NCBI RefSeq assembly: GCF_000346465.2 | Contig: NC_034009.1 | Location: 25,217,983 to 25,281,982, forward strand | Length of the DNA stretch: 64,000 bases | Source: Prunus persica | Taxonomy: Eukaryota > Streptophyta > Magnoliopsida > Rosales > Rosaceae | Direction of reading: 5' to 3' | Part shown: in pieces, positions 23,225 through 34,655 of the stretch | Layout: every line of letters starts with the position of its first letter | Numbering within the stretch: position 1 is the stretch's first letter | Program-made: the position numbers and the translations under genes | The notes under the pieces: generated by a model | What the model saw: the letters and a program-made list of their open reading frames with translations, nothing else | Told to the model about the DNA's origin: nothing | The model's database searches: none

Positions 23225-23575
23225 ATGAGAGCACAACAAAAAACGAAACCAACAAGAGAATCCTCGGAATCCACAGCACGTCATGCCGGCCGTGACCATC
23301 ATACTTGCCTTAGCTGTGGTCCTCTTCAACTTAGCAACGAATGCCCGAACATGTATTCAGTCACCGGTAAAGCTGCTTCTGGATTGTGCATGCTCACACG
23401 TGCTTTGCAGGTGTGTTTCTATCATCTACTACTTCTTGTTGATTGCAACACTTGGCCTAGTACTATTGTTATGGGGGCCCTTTGTCGTAAACTTTTACTT
23501 GCCATTTATCTTCCTTACCTGGTGTGTCCCCCCTCAAATGACTTTGAATGGCTGAAAAATAGAAAGTCTAAATGA
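23225..23575 (+). CDS. array unit 1: intact 116-aa CxxC ORF, unknown
   Basis: Unrecognised. It is basic at the N terminus (MRAQQKTKPTRES), then HHTCLSCGPLQLSNE, about 20 residues on SGLCMLTRALQVC, then a Leu-rich segment (HLLLLVDC) and the end NDFEWLKNRKSK. Here the second CxxC has Ser-Gly-Leu-Cys, so its first Cys is lost. Two CxxC pairs about 22 residues apart recall small zinc ribbons or LSD1-type fingers, a weak resemblance. Whether it is translated is unknown. Confidence 0.28.
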   Translation: MRAQQKTKPTRESSESTARHAGRDHHTCLSCGPLQLSNECPNMYSVTGKAASGLCMLTRALQVCFYHLLLLVDCNTWPSTIVMGALCRKLLLAIYLPYLVCPPSNDFEWLKNRKSK

Positions 23576-24211
23576 GGGAGGTTTTGCAACAAGAGAAGAG
23601 GAAGTGAAAGAGAAATAATAGACGAGGGAGGTTCAGAGGAAGTGAAATAAAAAGACTAGACAATAGAGTTTTTGCTACATGAAAAGAGGAATACATAAAA
23701 TTATGTATAGTAGGTGAAATTTTAGGTATTATGATTAAAGATCATTCATAAATTAATTAAGAAGAAATGCGTTACTATAAAGAATAAATAAATTAATAAA
23801 GAACAAAGCCGCGTTTTTTTTTTTTCAAAGAGAGGCACGACTTGACACATGGGCTAAGAGGAAATTGATGCCTACTTGTTTGTACCGTAAACTTACTATT
23901 TCTCCTAAACCATTTAGATGCATTTCAACAACTGAGATTGATTCTCATATAAGGTTTTCATGTAGCTATTCTCACCTGATCCGAGCGGTAATAAAAGGAC
24001 TTTCTACATAGACTTTGATGGCAGTATAAATATCCAATTTCTTCTTCCTTGACTTCTTGTAAGTTTATACCATAACAAAACCTGTAAAGCACATAATTTT
24101 TTCATAGAGATTCACTCAGTCCTTCACCTGAAGCTACAATCATAGAAATTATACCCTAAGCTAAAGCTCTCCATGGAAACACACTAGAGAAAACCCACAC
24201 ACACACCCATC

Positions 24212-24591
24212 ATGAGAGCGCAGCAAAAAACGAAACCAACAAGAGAACCGTTGAAATCCACAACACGTCATGCCGGCTGTGACCATCATACTTGCCATAG
24301 TTGCGGTCCTCTTCAACTTAGCAACGAACACTTGAACATATATTCAGCCACCGGTTGAGCTGCTTGTGGATGTGCATGCTCACAAGTGCTTTGCAAGTGT
24401 GTCCTCATCATCTATTACTTCTTGTTGATTGCAACCCTTGGCCTAGTGCTATTGTTATGGGGGCTCCTTGTGGTAAGCTTTTATTTGCAATTTATCTTGC
24501 TCACCTGTTGTATCAACCCCCCCCCCCCCCCCCACCCCCCTTCCCCCTAACAAATGACTTTGGATGGTTGGAAAATAGAAAGTCTAGATGA
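24212..24591 (+). pseudogene. array unit 2: broken CxxC ORF
   Basis: The copy has a TGA after YSATG (about 24356) and a single-base loss shortly after it. The 3' half continues in another frame and ends in a C-homopolymer-derived poly-Pro run (about 24520-24545). Confidence 0.5.
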
Positions 24592-24809
24592 GGGAGGTTT
24601 TGTGACAAGAGAAGAGGAAGTGAGAGAGAATATAAATGAGGGAGGTTTTGAGGAAGTGAAAGGGAAAGACTAGACGATGGAGTTTCTGCAACAAGAAAAG
24701 AGGAATATATAAAATTATGTCTAGTTGGTGAAATTTTAGGTGTTGTAATTAGGGTTCATTCATAAATTAATTAAGAAGAAAAGCGCGATTGTAAAGAATA
24801 AGAAAATTA

Positions 24810-25046
24810 ATGAAGAAAACACGAGCGATTTTTTTTTTTGTTGAAAAAATGGCCCGACTTGACACATGGGCTAAGAGGAAATTGCTGCCTACTCGTTTGT
24901 ACCGTAAGCTTGTTTTTTCTCCTAAACCATTTAGATGCATTTTAATGGCTGAGATTGATTCTCATAAAAGGTTTTCATATAGTTGTTCTCACCTGATCCG
25001 AGACGTAAAAGAAGGACTTTCTACATGGACTTTGATGGCAGTATAA
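24810..25046 (+). other. array unit 3: 78-aa ORF over the conserved 5' block (doubtful)
   Basis: The frame reads ARLDTWAKRKLLPTRLYRKL and is open in units 1 (22583-22816), 3 and 7 (29401-29634). It is closed or deleted in units 2, 4, 5 and 6. The downstream half of the block resembles non-coding repeat DNA near 11972-12045 (reverse complement), which argues against a real protein. I record the conservation, not a function. Confidence 0.2.
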
Positions 25047-25411
25047 ATATCCAGTTTCTTGTGCGACATGTTTGTGTACTTCACTCGTATAGGAACTTTT
25101 TTTTTTCTTTGTTCAATTTGAATTTTGGTTTAAACTGGATTAATTTACAAGCCCAATTAAATTGGACAATTGGACATTAATTTCCCACCTCAAACCAAAT
25201 TGGCCCACCAAAAGTCCCATAAATTAAAACTTGGTAATGGTAACATATAAAATTATAGTTGAGTTGTAAGATATTCTTCTTCTTCCTTGACTTCTTGTAA
25301 GTTCATATCATAACAAAACCTGTAAATCACATAATTTTCTTCATGGAGATTCACTCAAACATTCACATGAAGCTACAATCATAGAAATTATACCCCAAGC
25401 TAAGGATATCC

Positions 25412-25801
25412 ATGGAAACACACCCGAGAAAACTCACACACACACCCACTATGAGAGTGCAGCAAAAAATGAAACCAACAAGAGAACTCTCGAAATCCAC
25501 AACACTTCATGCCGACTGTGACCATCATACTTGCTCTCGCTGCGATCTTCTTCAACTTAGCAACGAACGTCAGAATGTATATTCAGCCACCGGTAGAGCT
25601 ATTTGTGGATTGTGCATGCTCACACGTGCTTTGCAGGTATGTCCTAATCATCTACCACCTCTTGTTGATTGCGACCCTTGGCCTAGTGGTATTGTTATGG
25701 GGGCTCCTTGTGGTAAGCTTTTACTTGCCATTTATCTTCCTCACCTAGTGTGTCCCCCCTCAAATGACTTTGGATGGCTGGGAAATAGAAAGTCTAAATG
25801 A
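25412..25801 (+). CDS. array unit 3: intact 129-aa CxxC ORF, unknown
   Basis: It starts METHPRKLTHTPTM, 12 codons upstream of the Met used in unit 1. It contains HHTCSRCDLLQLSNE and CGLCMLTRALQVCPNH, so both CxxC pairs are present, then VDCDPWPSGIVMGAPCGK and the end NDFGWLGNRKSK. It is the most complete copy together with unit 6. No known family is assigned. Confidence 0.3.
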   Translation: METHPRKLTHTPTMRVQQKMKPTRELSKSTTLHADCDHHTCSRCDLLQLSNERQNVYSATGRAICGLCMLTRALQVCPNHLPPLVDCDPWPSGIVMGAPCGKLLLAIYLPHLVCPPSNDFGWLGNRKSK

Positions 25802-26676
25802 GGGAGGTTTTGCAACAAGAGAAGAGGAAGTGAGAGACAAAGAATAGACGAGGGAGGTTCCTATGAAATGAAATAGAAAGATTAGACAATGGAGTTTCTG
25901 CAACAAGAAAAGAGGAATACATAAAATTATGTTTAGTAGGTGAAAAATTGGGTGTTATGATTAGGGTTCATTCATAAATTAATTAAGAAGAAATGTGCGA
26001 CTGTAAGGAAGAAGAAAATTAATGAAGAACAAAGGAGAGTTTTTTTTTTTCTTTTTTTTTTGTTGAAAAAAAGGCACAACTTGACACATGGACTAAAAGG
26101 AAATTGCTGCCTACTCATTTGTACCGTAAGCTTGCTTTTTCTTCGAAACCATTTAGATGCATTTCAACGGCTTAGATTGATTCTCATATAGTTGTTCTCA
26201 CCTAATCCGAGCGGTAATAAAAGGACTTTCTACATGGACTTTGATAGTAGTATAAATATCTAATTTCTTGTAAAGTGCGACACATTTGTATATTTCACCC
26301 ACATTGGAACAGACTTTTTTTTTTTGTTCAATTTGAATTTTGGTTTAACTTGGATTAATTTACAAGCCTAATTAAATTGAACAATTGAACCTTAATTTCC
26401 CACTCCAAACCAAATTGACCCACCAAAAGTCCCATAAATTAAAACAGGGTAATGATAACATATGGAAATGCAGTTGAGTTGCCTAAGCCTTGCCAAAGAT
26501 ATTCTTCTTCTTCCTTGACTTCTTGTAAGTTCATACCGTAACAAAACCTGTAAAGCACATAATTTTCTTCATGGAGATTCACCGAGACCTTCACTCGAAG
26601 CTACAATCATAAAAATTATACCCCAAGCTAAAGCTCTTCATGAAAACCCACACGCACACCCATAGCCACACCCATC

Positions 26677-27005
26677 ATGAAAGCGCAGCAAAAAACGAAA
26701 CCAACAAGAGAACGCTTGGAATCCACAACATGTCATGCCGGTCGTGACCATCATATTTGCCATCAGCGGTTCTCTTTAATTTAGCAACGAACACCCGAAC
26801 ATATATTCAGCCACCGGTAGAGCTGCTTGTGGATTGTGCATGCTCACATGTGCTTTGTTTGTGTGCCTCCCGCATTTACTACTTCTTGTTGATTGCAACC
26901 CTTGGTCTAGTGCTATTGTTATGGGGCCTCCTTGTGGTAAGCTTTTACTTGCCATTTATCTTCCTCACTTGGTGTGTCCCCCTCACAAATGTCTTTGAAT
27001 GGTAG
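26677..27005 (+). pseudogene. array unit 4: frameshifted CxxC ORF
   Basis: A two-base loss after HHICH (about 26765) shifts the frame. The C-terminal half (CGLCMLT, VDCNPWSSAIVMG) continues in the original register of the family. Confidence 0.5.
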
Positions 27006-27760
27006 GGAAATAGAAAGTCTAGATGAGGGAGGTTTTGCGGCAAGAGAAGAGGAAGTGCAAGACAAAGAATAGACGAGGGAGGTTCCGAGGAAGTAAAATA
27101 GAAAGATTAGACAATGGAGTTTCTGCAACAAGAAAAGAGAAATACATAAAGTTATGTCTAGTATGTGAAATTTTAGGTGTTATGATTAGGGTTCATTCAT
27201 AAATTAATTAAGAAGAAATGCACGATTGTAAAGAAGAAGAAAATTAATGAAGAACAAATGTGCGTTTTTTTTTTTTGAAAAAAAGGCACGACTTGACACA
27301 TGGGCTAAGAGAAAATTGCTGCCTACTCGTTTGTATAAATATCCAGTTTCTTGTAAAGTGCAACACGTTTGTGTACTTCACCCACATTGGAATGGACTTT
27401 TATTTTTTTGTTCAATTTGAATTTTGGTTTAACTTGGATTAATTTACTAGCCTAATTAAATTGAACAATTGAACCTTAATTTCCCACCCCAAACCAAATT
27501 GACCCACCAAAAGTCCCATAAATTAAAACTTGGTAATGATAACATATGGAAATACAGTTGAGTTGCCTAAGCCTTGCCAAAGATATTCTTCTTCTTCCTT
27601 GACTTCTTGTAAGTTCATACCGTAACAAAACCTGTAAAGCACATAATTTTCTTCATGGAGATTCACCCAGACCTTCACCCGAAGCTACAATCATAGAAAT
27701 TATACATCAAGCTAAAGCTCTCCATGAAAACCCACACGCACACCCACAACCACACCCACC

Positions 27761-28076
27761 ATGAGAGCGCAGCAAAAAATGAAACCAACAAGAGAACGCT
27801 TGGAATCCACAACATGTCATGCCGGCCGTGACCATCATATTTGCCATCGGCAGTCCTCTTCAACTTAGCAACGAACACCCGAACATATATTCAGCCACCG
27901 GTAGAGCTGCTTGTGGATTGTGCATGCTCACACGTGCTTTGTTTGTGTGCCTCCCTCATCTACTACTTCTTGTTGATTGCAACCCTTGGTCTAGTGCTAT
28001 TGTTATGGGGCCTCTTTGTGGTAAGCCTTTACTTGCCATTTATCTTCCTCACTTGGTGTGTCCCCCTCAGAAATGA
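27761..28076 (+). pseudogene. array unit 5: frameshifted CxxC ORF
   Basis: It has the same short deletion after HHICH as unit 4, so units 4 and 5 share ancestry here. The downstream half ends early at PPQK. Confidence 0.5.
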
Positions 28077-28793
28077 CTTTGGATGGCAGGGAAATAGAAA
28101 GTCTAGATGAGGGAGGTTTTGTGGCAAGAGAAGAGGAAGTGCAAGACAAAAAATAGACGAGGGAGGTTCCGAGGAGTTTCTGCAACAAGAAAAGAGAAAT
28201 ACATAAAGTTATGTCTAGTATGTGAAATTTTAGATGTTATGATTAGGGTTCATTCATAAATTAATTAAGAAGAAAGGCGCAATTGTAAGGAAGAAGAAAA
28301 TAAATGAAAAACAAAGGAGCATTGTTTTTGTTTTTTTTTTTTTTGGAAAAAAACGCACGACTTGACACATGGGCTAAGAGAAAATTGATGCCCACTCATT
28401 TGTCTAAATATCCAGTTTCTTGTAAAGTGCAACACGTTTGTGTACTTCACCCACATTGGAATGGATTTTTATTTTTTTGTTCAATTTGAATTTTGTTTTA
28501 AATTGGATTAATTTACAAGCCCAATTAAATTGGATAATTGGACGTTAATTTCCCAACCCAAACCAAATTGGTCCATCAAAAGTCCCATAAATTAAAACTT
28601 GGTAATGGTAACACATGGAAATATAGTTGGGTTGACTAAGCCTTGCCAAAGATATTCTATTTCTTCCTTGACTTCTTGTAAGTTCATACCATAAAAAAAC
28701 TTGTAAAGCACTTAATTTTTTTCATGGAGATTCACACAGACCCGTCACCCGAAGTTACAATCATAGAAATGACACCCCAAGCTAAAGCTCTCC

Positions 28794-29180
28794 ATGGAAA
28801 CACAGCCGAGAGAACCCACACCCATACCCACCGTAGGAGCGCAGCAAAAAACGAAACCAATAAGAGAACTCTCAGAATCCACAGCACGTCATGCCGGCCG
28901 TGACCATCATACTTGCCCTCACTGCGGTCATCTTCAACTTAGCAACGAATGCCCGAACATATATTCAGCCCCCGGTAGAGCTGTTTGTGGATTGTGCATG
29001 CTCACACATGCTTTGCAGGTGTGTCCCCATCATCTACTACTTGTTGATTGCAACTCTTGGCCTAGTGCTATTGTTATGGGGGCTCCTTGTGGTAAGCTTT
29101 CACTTGCCATTTATCTTCCTCATCTAGTGTGTCCCACCTCAAATAACTTTGGATGGCTGGGAAATAAAAAATCTAAATGA
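28794..29180 (+). CDS. array unit 6: intact 128-aa CxxC ORF, unknown
   Basis: It starts METQPREPTPIPTV. It contains HHTCPHCGHLQLSNE, CGLCMLTHALQVCPHH and GAPCGKLSLAIYLPHLVC, ending NNFGWLGNKKSK. Both CxxC pairs are intact. The overlapping hydrophobic +1 frame (MPAVTIILA...) is probably a shadow, because the Cys-containing frame keeps motif positions better across copies. Confidence 0.3.
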   Translation: METQPREPTPIPTVGAQQKTKPIRELSESTARHAGRDHHTCPHCGHLQLSNECPNIYSAPGRAVCGLCMLTHALQVCPHHLLLVDCNSWPSAIVMGAPCGKLSLAIYLPHLVCPTSNNFGWLGNKKSK

Positions 29181-29987
29181 TGGAGGTTTTGCGATAAGAG
29201 AAGAGGAAGTGAAAGACAAAGAATAGACAAGGGAGATTCCGAAGAAGTGAAATAGAAAAACTAGAAAATGGAGTTTCTGCAACAAGAAAAGAGGAATACA
29301 TAAAATTATATCTTGTATGTGAAATTTTAGGTGTTATGATTAGGGTTCATTCATAAATTAATTAAGAAGAAATGCACGATTGTAAGGAATAAGAAAATTA
29401 ATGAAGAATAAATGGGCCTTTTTTTTTTTTGAAAGAGAGGCACGGCTTGACACATGGGCTAAGAGGACATCACTGCCTACTCGTTTGTATCGTAAGCTTG
29501 TTTTTTCTCCTAAACCATTTAGATGCATTTCAACGGTTGAGATTGATTCTCATATAAGGTTTTCATATAGCTGTTCTCACCTGATCCGTGCGGTAATAGA
29601 AGCACTTTCTACATGGACTTTGATGGCAGTATAAATATCCATTTCTTGTATAGTGCGACACGTTTGTGTAATTCACCCACATTGGAATGGACTTTTTTTT
29701 TTCTTTGTTCAATTTGAATTTTGGTTTAAATTGGATTAATTTACAAGCCCAATTAAATTGGACAATTGAACCTTAATTTTTCACTCCAAACCAAATTAGC
29801 CCACCAAAAGTCCCATAAATTAAAACTTGGTAATGGTAACACATGAAAATACAGTTGAGTTGCCTAAGCCTTGCCAAAAATATTCTTCTTATTCCTGGAC
29901 TTTTTGTAAGTTCATACCATAATAAAACTTGTAAAGCACATAATTTTGTTTATGGATATTCACCCAGACCTTCACCCGACGCTACAA

Positions 29988-30075
29988 TTAGGCCTCATCA
30001 TTTGGCCCGCGGACTCATGGGCCGATGGGGGCCCTCCCAGCCCATCGAAAAGAAGCCCGACTCGGCCCGTTATGG
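29988..30075 (+). mobile_element. hAT-like element end fragment
   Basis: AGGCCTCATCATTTGGCCCG followed by GGACTCATGGGCCGATGGGG matches the starts at 34656 and 35739. It cuts the last array unit and abuts the gypsy relic, so only about 90 bp remain. Confidence 0.6.
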
Positions 30076-30234
30076 AATTTGAGATGGCTCGGTCTTCATG
30101 ATCTCCCACTTAATCCGGCAACGTCCTTGTCGTCGAGGTAACTCCGTCTCGTTCGAATGCTTTGATGTAGTCATTGTACTACCACAAGAACTCTTATTTC
30201 TCCCAATTTTTTTTCGGACTCTAACAAGCCCTTC

Positions 30235-30295
30235 CACTTGACAAAGTACTCAAAGTACCTCTGTACAACTTTGCTTTGTACCTTGCGCTTGGCCA
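30235..30295 (-). pseudogene. chromodomain remnant
   Basis: The minus strand reads VVQRYFEYFVKWKGL, the aromatic-cage strand of chromovirus integrase-linked chromodomains, which target the element to particular chromatin. Flanks are frameshifted. Confidence 0.7.
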
Positions 30296-30969
30296 TGATG
30301 CACTCGACCTCCATGTCAAATGAAGTCATCATCAAAGGCGAAGGTCGTTGAGACTCCCCACGACTTGGTTTCTCGGGGTCAGCACGGTAGGCTTAAGATT
30401 ACTCACGGGGAGCACCAGATGAATCTTCAATCGAGGTGGTAGTTCTACACAATAAGCAGCTCTTCCTACAGTTTGGAGGATAGGAAATTAGCCCTCATAT
30501 CTCCTCAACAACGCCTTATGCACCTTTCTAGTGGACTTGTGTTGAGATGGGTTGAACTTCACAAAAGACCAGATCACCTAGTTGGAATACAACATCACGT
30601 TGATGCTTGTTCGCAGTTTCTTCATCTTCTAAGTTGACTTTTCCAATTGAGCCCGAGCTACCTCATTAGTCACTGGCCAGTCCTTGGACGTCTTGTATAC
30701 AGCAGGGCTACTTCCTATGTAGCCTAACACCATTGCGTTTGATGTCAGAGGTTGTTGTCCGTTGCCAATTCAAAAGAACTTGACCCTGTAGACTTTGATT
30801 GCTGCAAGTTGTATGAGAACATACAACAACTTTGCCCATTCTGTTGGTTGGCATTCAGATAGTGCCGCAAGTATAACTCCAACAATGCATTCACCCATTC
30901 CGTCTGACCATCTGTCTATGGCCGAATGTTGGTAGAGAAGTTAAGTTGTGAGCCAAGTAACGTGAAGAG

Positions 30970-31474
30970 CTCCGTCTAGAGCTTGCCAGTGAAGCGTGTG
31001 TCACGATCACTGATAATACTCTTCCTCTGTTTTATAATCCGTTGGTGTGGGGATGAAAGTAGCATACTTGGTGAACCTGTTGAGCACCACCAAAATTGAG
31101 TCACACCTTCTGACTTGGGTAGACTCGTGATGAAGTCCATTGACAAACATTCCCATGGTCTGGCTAGAACACGAAGTGGCTCTAGCAACCCACCTAGCAA
31201 CCTTTGCAATGTCTTGTTTTGTTGGCATACAAGGCAAGTTCACACGAACAAGTCTACATCTTCCTGCATCTGTGGCAAGTAGTAGGCATCATTCATTAAT
31301 GCCAAAGTTCGATGAGTGCTTGGATGTCCCGCCCACTTCGAGTCGTGACACTCCTTCAATAGCTCTCATCTCATATTGTCCCATCTTGGAATATAGATTC
31401 TCTTCCTTTGTCTCATAGAGAACACAATCATCGAGCCAAAATCTTCTTGTCTTCTCATCTTTGACAAGCTCCAA
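30970..31474 (-). pseudogene. gypsy integrase remnant
   Basis: Pieces in several frames: WLDDCVLYETKEENLY, a zinc-binding H2C2-like segment (PQMQEDVDLFVRTCLVCQQN in one frame), then PWECLSMDFITSLPKSEGV, which is the integrase core entry. Several frameshifts. Confidence 0.75.
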
Positions 31475-31609
31475 CAGATTCTTAGCCTAAGGATCATGCA
31501 ATAAGCCTTCCCATATCCTTTGTATGAGATAACTTTAGGGTCATATAACAGACTTTAGGGTCATACAACAGCTGCTAATGCGGCCTTCAGCAACAATATT
31601 TATCTTTCC

Positions 31610-32159
31610 TTGCTTGCCACCTAGCCTGTTTGGGTGTCAACTTTTGTTAAGACTGAAAGTAGCTTGTGGCAACATTGTCAGTCTTGACCACAAACTGAGT
31701 TGCAGGGACATTGGTCAGGCCAAACAACATGACAAAGAACTCATAAAACCCATATCTCGTTACATATGCGGTCTTCGGTTCGTCTCCCAATGCGATCCTC
31801 ACTTGATAGTACCCCAAGCGCAATTCCAACTTGGTGAAGTACCTAGCTCCTCCCAACAGATCAAATAAATCTGCAATCAAAGTGATTGGATACTTATTTT
31901 TTATGGTCACCTTGTTTAGTGCTCGGTAGTCAATGCACAACCTAAATGTTCCTTCTTTATTCTTTTGGAATAGGACAGGGGCGCCGTATGGGGCTTTGAA
32001 CAGTTGGATATACCCAACGTCCAACAACTGCTTGAACTGCTTCCTCAATTCGTCCAACTTTGGCAAGGGGCTTGGCACCTGGTTCCAACCTAATGGCATG
32101 ATCCACCTCTCTCCTAGATGGTAAAGTGTTGGGCAACTTCTTTGGCATAACATCTGCAA
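31610..32159 (-). pseudogene. gypsy reverse transcriptase, fused by deletion to RNase H
   Basis: RT motifs: [49 protein letters not shown] and [20 protein letters not shown]. After NVPATQF the frame jumps to RNase H/C-terminal text [14 protein letters not shown], and then QKLTPKQARWQ after a stop. The YxDD catalytic box and the region between are therefore deleted. Confidence 0.85.
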
Positions 32160-32282
32160 ACTCCTTAATGACTGCTTCTACAGCTCTCGGGATTGATTAG
32201 ACTTTCTTCTCAACTGTATCAACTTTTATAGTTGCAAGGAACATCAGCTCACCCTTCTCCCAAGCTTTAGAAAGTTACATGG

Positions 32283-32680
32283 CTAACAAAAGCTTTGCCT
32301 CACCATTAGCACCATGCATGGCATTGCTTCATCCTGTGCTATGCATATAGTATTATAAAATGGAATGGGAAATGCCTTTACCTTGTCCATGAACTCCATT
32401 CCTAGCACGACGTAGTAGTCATCCATTGAGATCACAGAGAAGTCAGCTACTCCCTTCCAAGTAGCAATGTGTAGCTCCACACCACGAACTACTCTATCAA
32501 TCTGTTTGGCAGTTGAATTCACCATCTTCATACTGCTTGCTTTTTTTTTTTATACCTGGCATCCAAGTCTCTTTGCTTCTCGCACTGACATGAAGTTGTG
32601 TGAAGCACCCATATCCACTAGACAACGAGTTGTCTTGCCATCCACCATGGCGTTGACATATATTACACCTTTAGCTTGAA
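32283..32680 (-). pseudogene. gypsy aspartic protease remnant
   Basis: At about 32630-32600 the minus strand reads CLVDMGASHNF, a D-S/T-G-A-S-HNF-type protease active site with Ser changed to Met. It continues with VVRGVELHIATWKG and YYVVLGMEFMDKVKAFP. Frames are interrupted near 32540. Confidence 0.7.
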
Positions 32681-33182
32681 CCTGTGGTTTACAGACTTTG
32701 GCCTGTAAGGCGTTGAAGCAGTGAATGGCCCCCGTTCCTACTTCCCTGTTGGCATCCTCTTTCTTCTCTTAGTTCATGGCATGTAAGGCTTTCTTTTACG
32801 GGCGATCCCGTATCATATGCGGCCAATCGCATAGGTTGCAAGTTAGATTCGATTTGTCCTTCCCCTTGTCACCTTTGTTTCTTTTTCATTGATGATTCAG
32901 ACTTGTCACTTAACTTGCCACTCTCCTTCGACTTATTGTCTCCCCCACCTGATCCGTTGTTACCTTTCTTTCCTTTAAACTTGGAGTCTCTTTGATCGGT
33001 CTTCATGAACTCAACAAGGGACTCAACTGCAGCAATTGCTTCTGACAAGGTTTGGACATGTCTCCTTTGCAACTCTAGCTTGGCCCAATTCTATAGGCCA
33101 CTTTTGAAGTATATGAGCTTGTCTTCATTTGTCATGGTAGGCACCTCGAACAACAGGTTGGTGAACCTGGTGATATAATCCT

Positions 33183-33458
33183 TCAAGCTCCCCATTGCTT
33201 CAGCCATCTCAGCTTCTTCTTTGCCTCATACTTGGCATTTTCTGGATAGAAATGTAACATAATATCCCTTCGGAATGCATTCCAAGTCTCTAGTGTAAAC
33301 GTACTTTGGTCGATCTCCATGGATCGACGACACCACCACATGAGAGCATTGTCGGTGAGAAACAACGTTGTGGTAGTGATCTTGGACTCATCATCATCCA
33401 TCTTCAGATACTTGAAATACCAAGAACATGTCCAGCTCTTTTGCCTTCCTTTTCCCAT
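33183..33458 (-). pseudogene. gypsy gag (retrotransposon gag domain) fragment
   Basis: The frame contains WYFKYLKMDDDESKI, LWW-type helix text (NALMWWCRRSM) and TWNAFRRDIMLHFYPENA, matching the plant gypsy gag core. Downstream pieces at 33072-32869 are charged (GKKGNNGSGGGDNKSKESGK). Broken. Confidence 0.8.
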
Positions 33459-33909
33459 TAAAAGATTTAGGCTTGAAAGTATCTAACACCTTCGGTTCCT
33501 CTGAGTCTGGATCTTGTTCAAGACAGCTTCCTTGCACAAGGCCCAATCTCCCTTCACATCCTTTACCTCATCACGAAGTGCAGTAAGCTCCTCTAAGAAG
33601 TGATTTAGTTTGGTTTGGACATCTAGCTTGATGATGTCCAACACAGAGTTGAGGGCTCCCTGGAATTGGCCTTGAACTCTTCCATCACGGCTTTAAAGCC
33701 CACCTTCGTAAGGATGTCTTCCTCAAGTCGTTGATCAAACTCGACCACGACATTCTCCATCATGGAAAGCCTCTTCTCTATTGTTGCTACAATATCTCCA
33801 GACTGTTCCTTTTTCTATTTGCCCCCACACTCCACATTCACCTTGGACATATCAAACTCCATATCTGATCCGCACTTCAACATGTTTCTTCTAATGATTC
33901 GAGCTTAGA

Positions 33910-33921
33910 GCTCTGATACCA
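33910..33921 (-). other. primer-binding site of the gypsy relic
   Basis: The minus-strand TGGTATCAGAGC is the canonical initiator-Met tRNA PBS core. It sits upstream of gag as expected. Confidence 0.8.
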
Positions 33922-34090
33922 GCTATCATGGGATGACTCTTTGAAGTCTTCCTTCCATGCGGCCTTAGACTTGATCGCCTCTTCAAACAAGCTAAGACAG
34001 CCTTCCTTCCTACAAAATAAGATCGAACCAAACAAGAACACAAGAACAATAGCAAAAACAATAAGAACGCTCAAGAACACTTAAAAAAAC

Positions 34091-34655
34091 TCAAGAGAGT
34101 TTGAGAGAATATATACTTGAATTTGAGGGGTGAGGATATGTAATCAAGGAAGGAAAAAATTTCATTTCCTTCTTTTCGTCTCTTGTTTAGAATATATATT
34201 ATGTAATATAATCAAGGACATCATTGTATGGAAGTATCAAACAGTATATATTTTTGTTTTTGTCTTTCGTTTTGGACTGACGACCAAACAGTAAATCAAC
34301 TACTGTTTATAAACAAATAAATCAACCATTGTTTTTGTTTTAGATTCATCCACACTAGTTAGAAATCAAACAATTAATGTACAATTGAATTGATGAATCT
34401 GCAAGTTCAGAAACATTCATTAAAGAAAACTTTGAAGATTATAGTTTATTGAAATGGTATATTTGCCCCGTATCAATCACAAAACGGAGAAGAGTGATTG
34501 ATGAGTTTTAGTGAAAATTATTGTTGTTGTTGCTATTTTGGATATTGAGTGAGTTAGTACCTCTTTGCGCACTTAACCACAAGGGCAGGTACAAGGCCTG
34601 TGATTCATGTGTAAATTTGCTCAACTCAAGATAGTAAAAAGTTGACCATTACTAA
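34091..34655. other. no gene seen; possible LTR remnant
   Basis: AT-rich DNA upstream of the gypsy PBS. Part of it is presumably the old 5' LTR, but I could not define its ends. Confidence 0.4.

Larger units (their letters stand above)
21430..29988 (+). repeat. tandem array of about eight 1.0-1.2-kb units
   Basis: The anchor GACTTGACACATGGGCTAAG, or a close variant, recurs at about 22627, 23839, 24856, 26078, 27292, 28363 and 29446. An eighth, 5'-incomplete unit starts near 21430, and the last is cut at about 29988. Each unit has in order: a poly(T) tract; a block ending GGCAGTATAAATATCCAG (TATA-like); a block with CAATTGGACATTAATTTCC; a Leu-rich segment; a CA-rich stretch; a Cys-containing ORF; and a tail with GATTAGGGTTCATTCATAAA. 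Units 5 and 6 share one internal deletion after the anchor, and unit 2 lacks about 200 bp after the TATA-like site. Identity between units is high but not complete. Function and origin are unknown. Confidence 0.93.
30076..34090 (-). mobile_element. decayed chromovirus-type Ty3/gypsy element
   Basis: On - the order is PBS (33921-33910, TGGTATCAGAGC), gag (about 33460-33180), zinc knuckle region (about 32870-32800), protease (about 32680-32280), reverse transcriptase (32159-31690), RNase H remnant (about 31690-31610), integrase (about 31300-30970) and chromodomain (about 30290-30240). The gag-PR-RT-RH-INT-chromodomain order is diagnostic of gypsy chromoviruses. Many stops, frameshifts and an RT-RNase H internal deletion are present. 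The LTRs could not be delimited. Confidence 0.85.

Noticed and set aside
23283..23555. Hydrophobic membrane-protein-like ORFs in the array (MPAVTIILALAVVLF and relatives)
   Set aside because: They overlap the Cys-containing frame. The hydrophobicity follows from T-rich codons read one base off, so I treat them as shadows.
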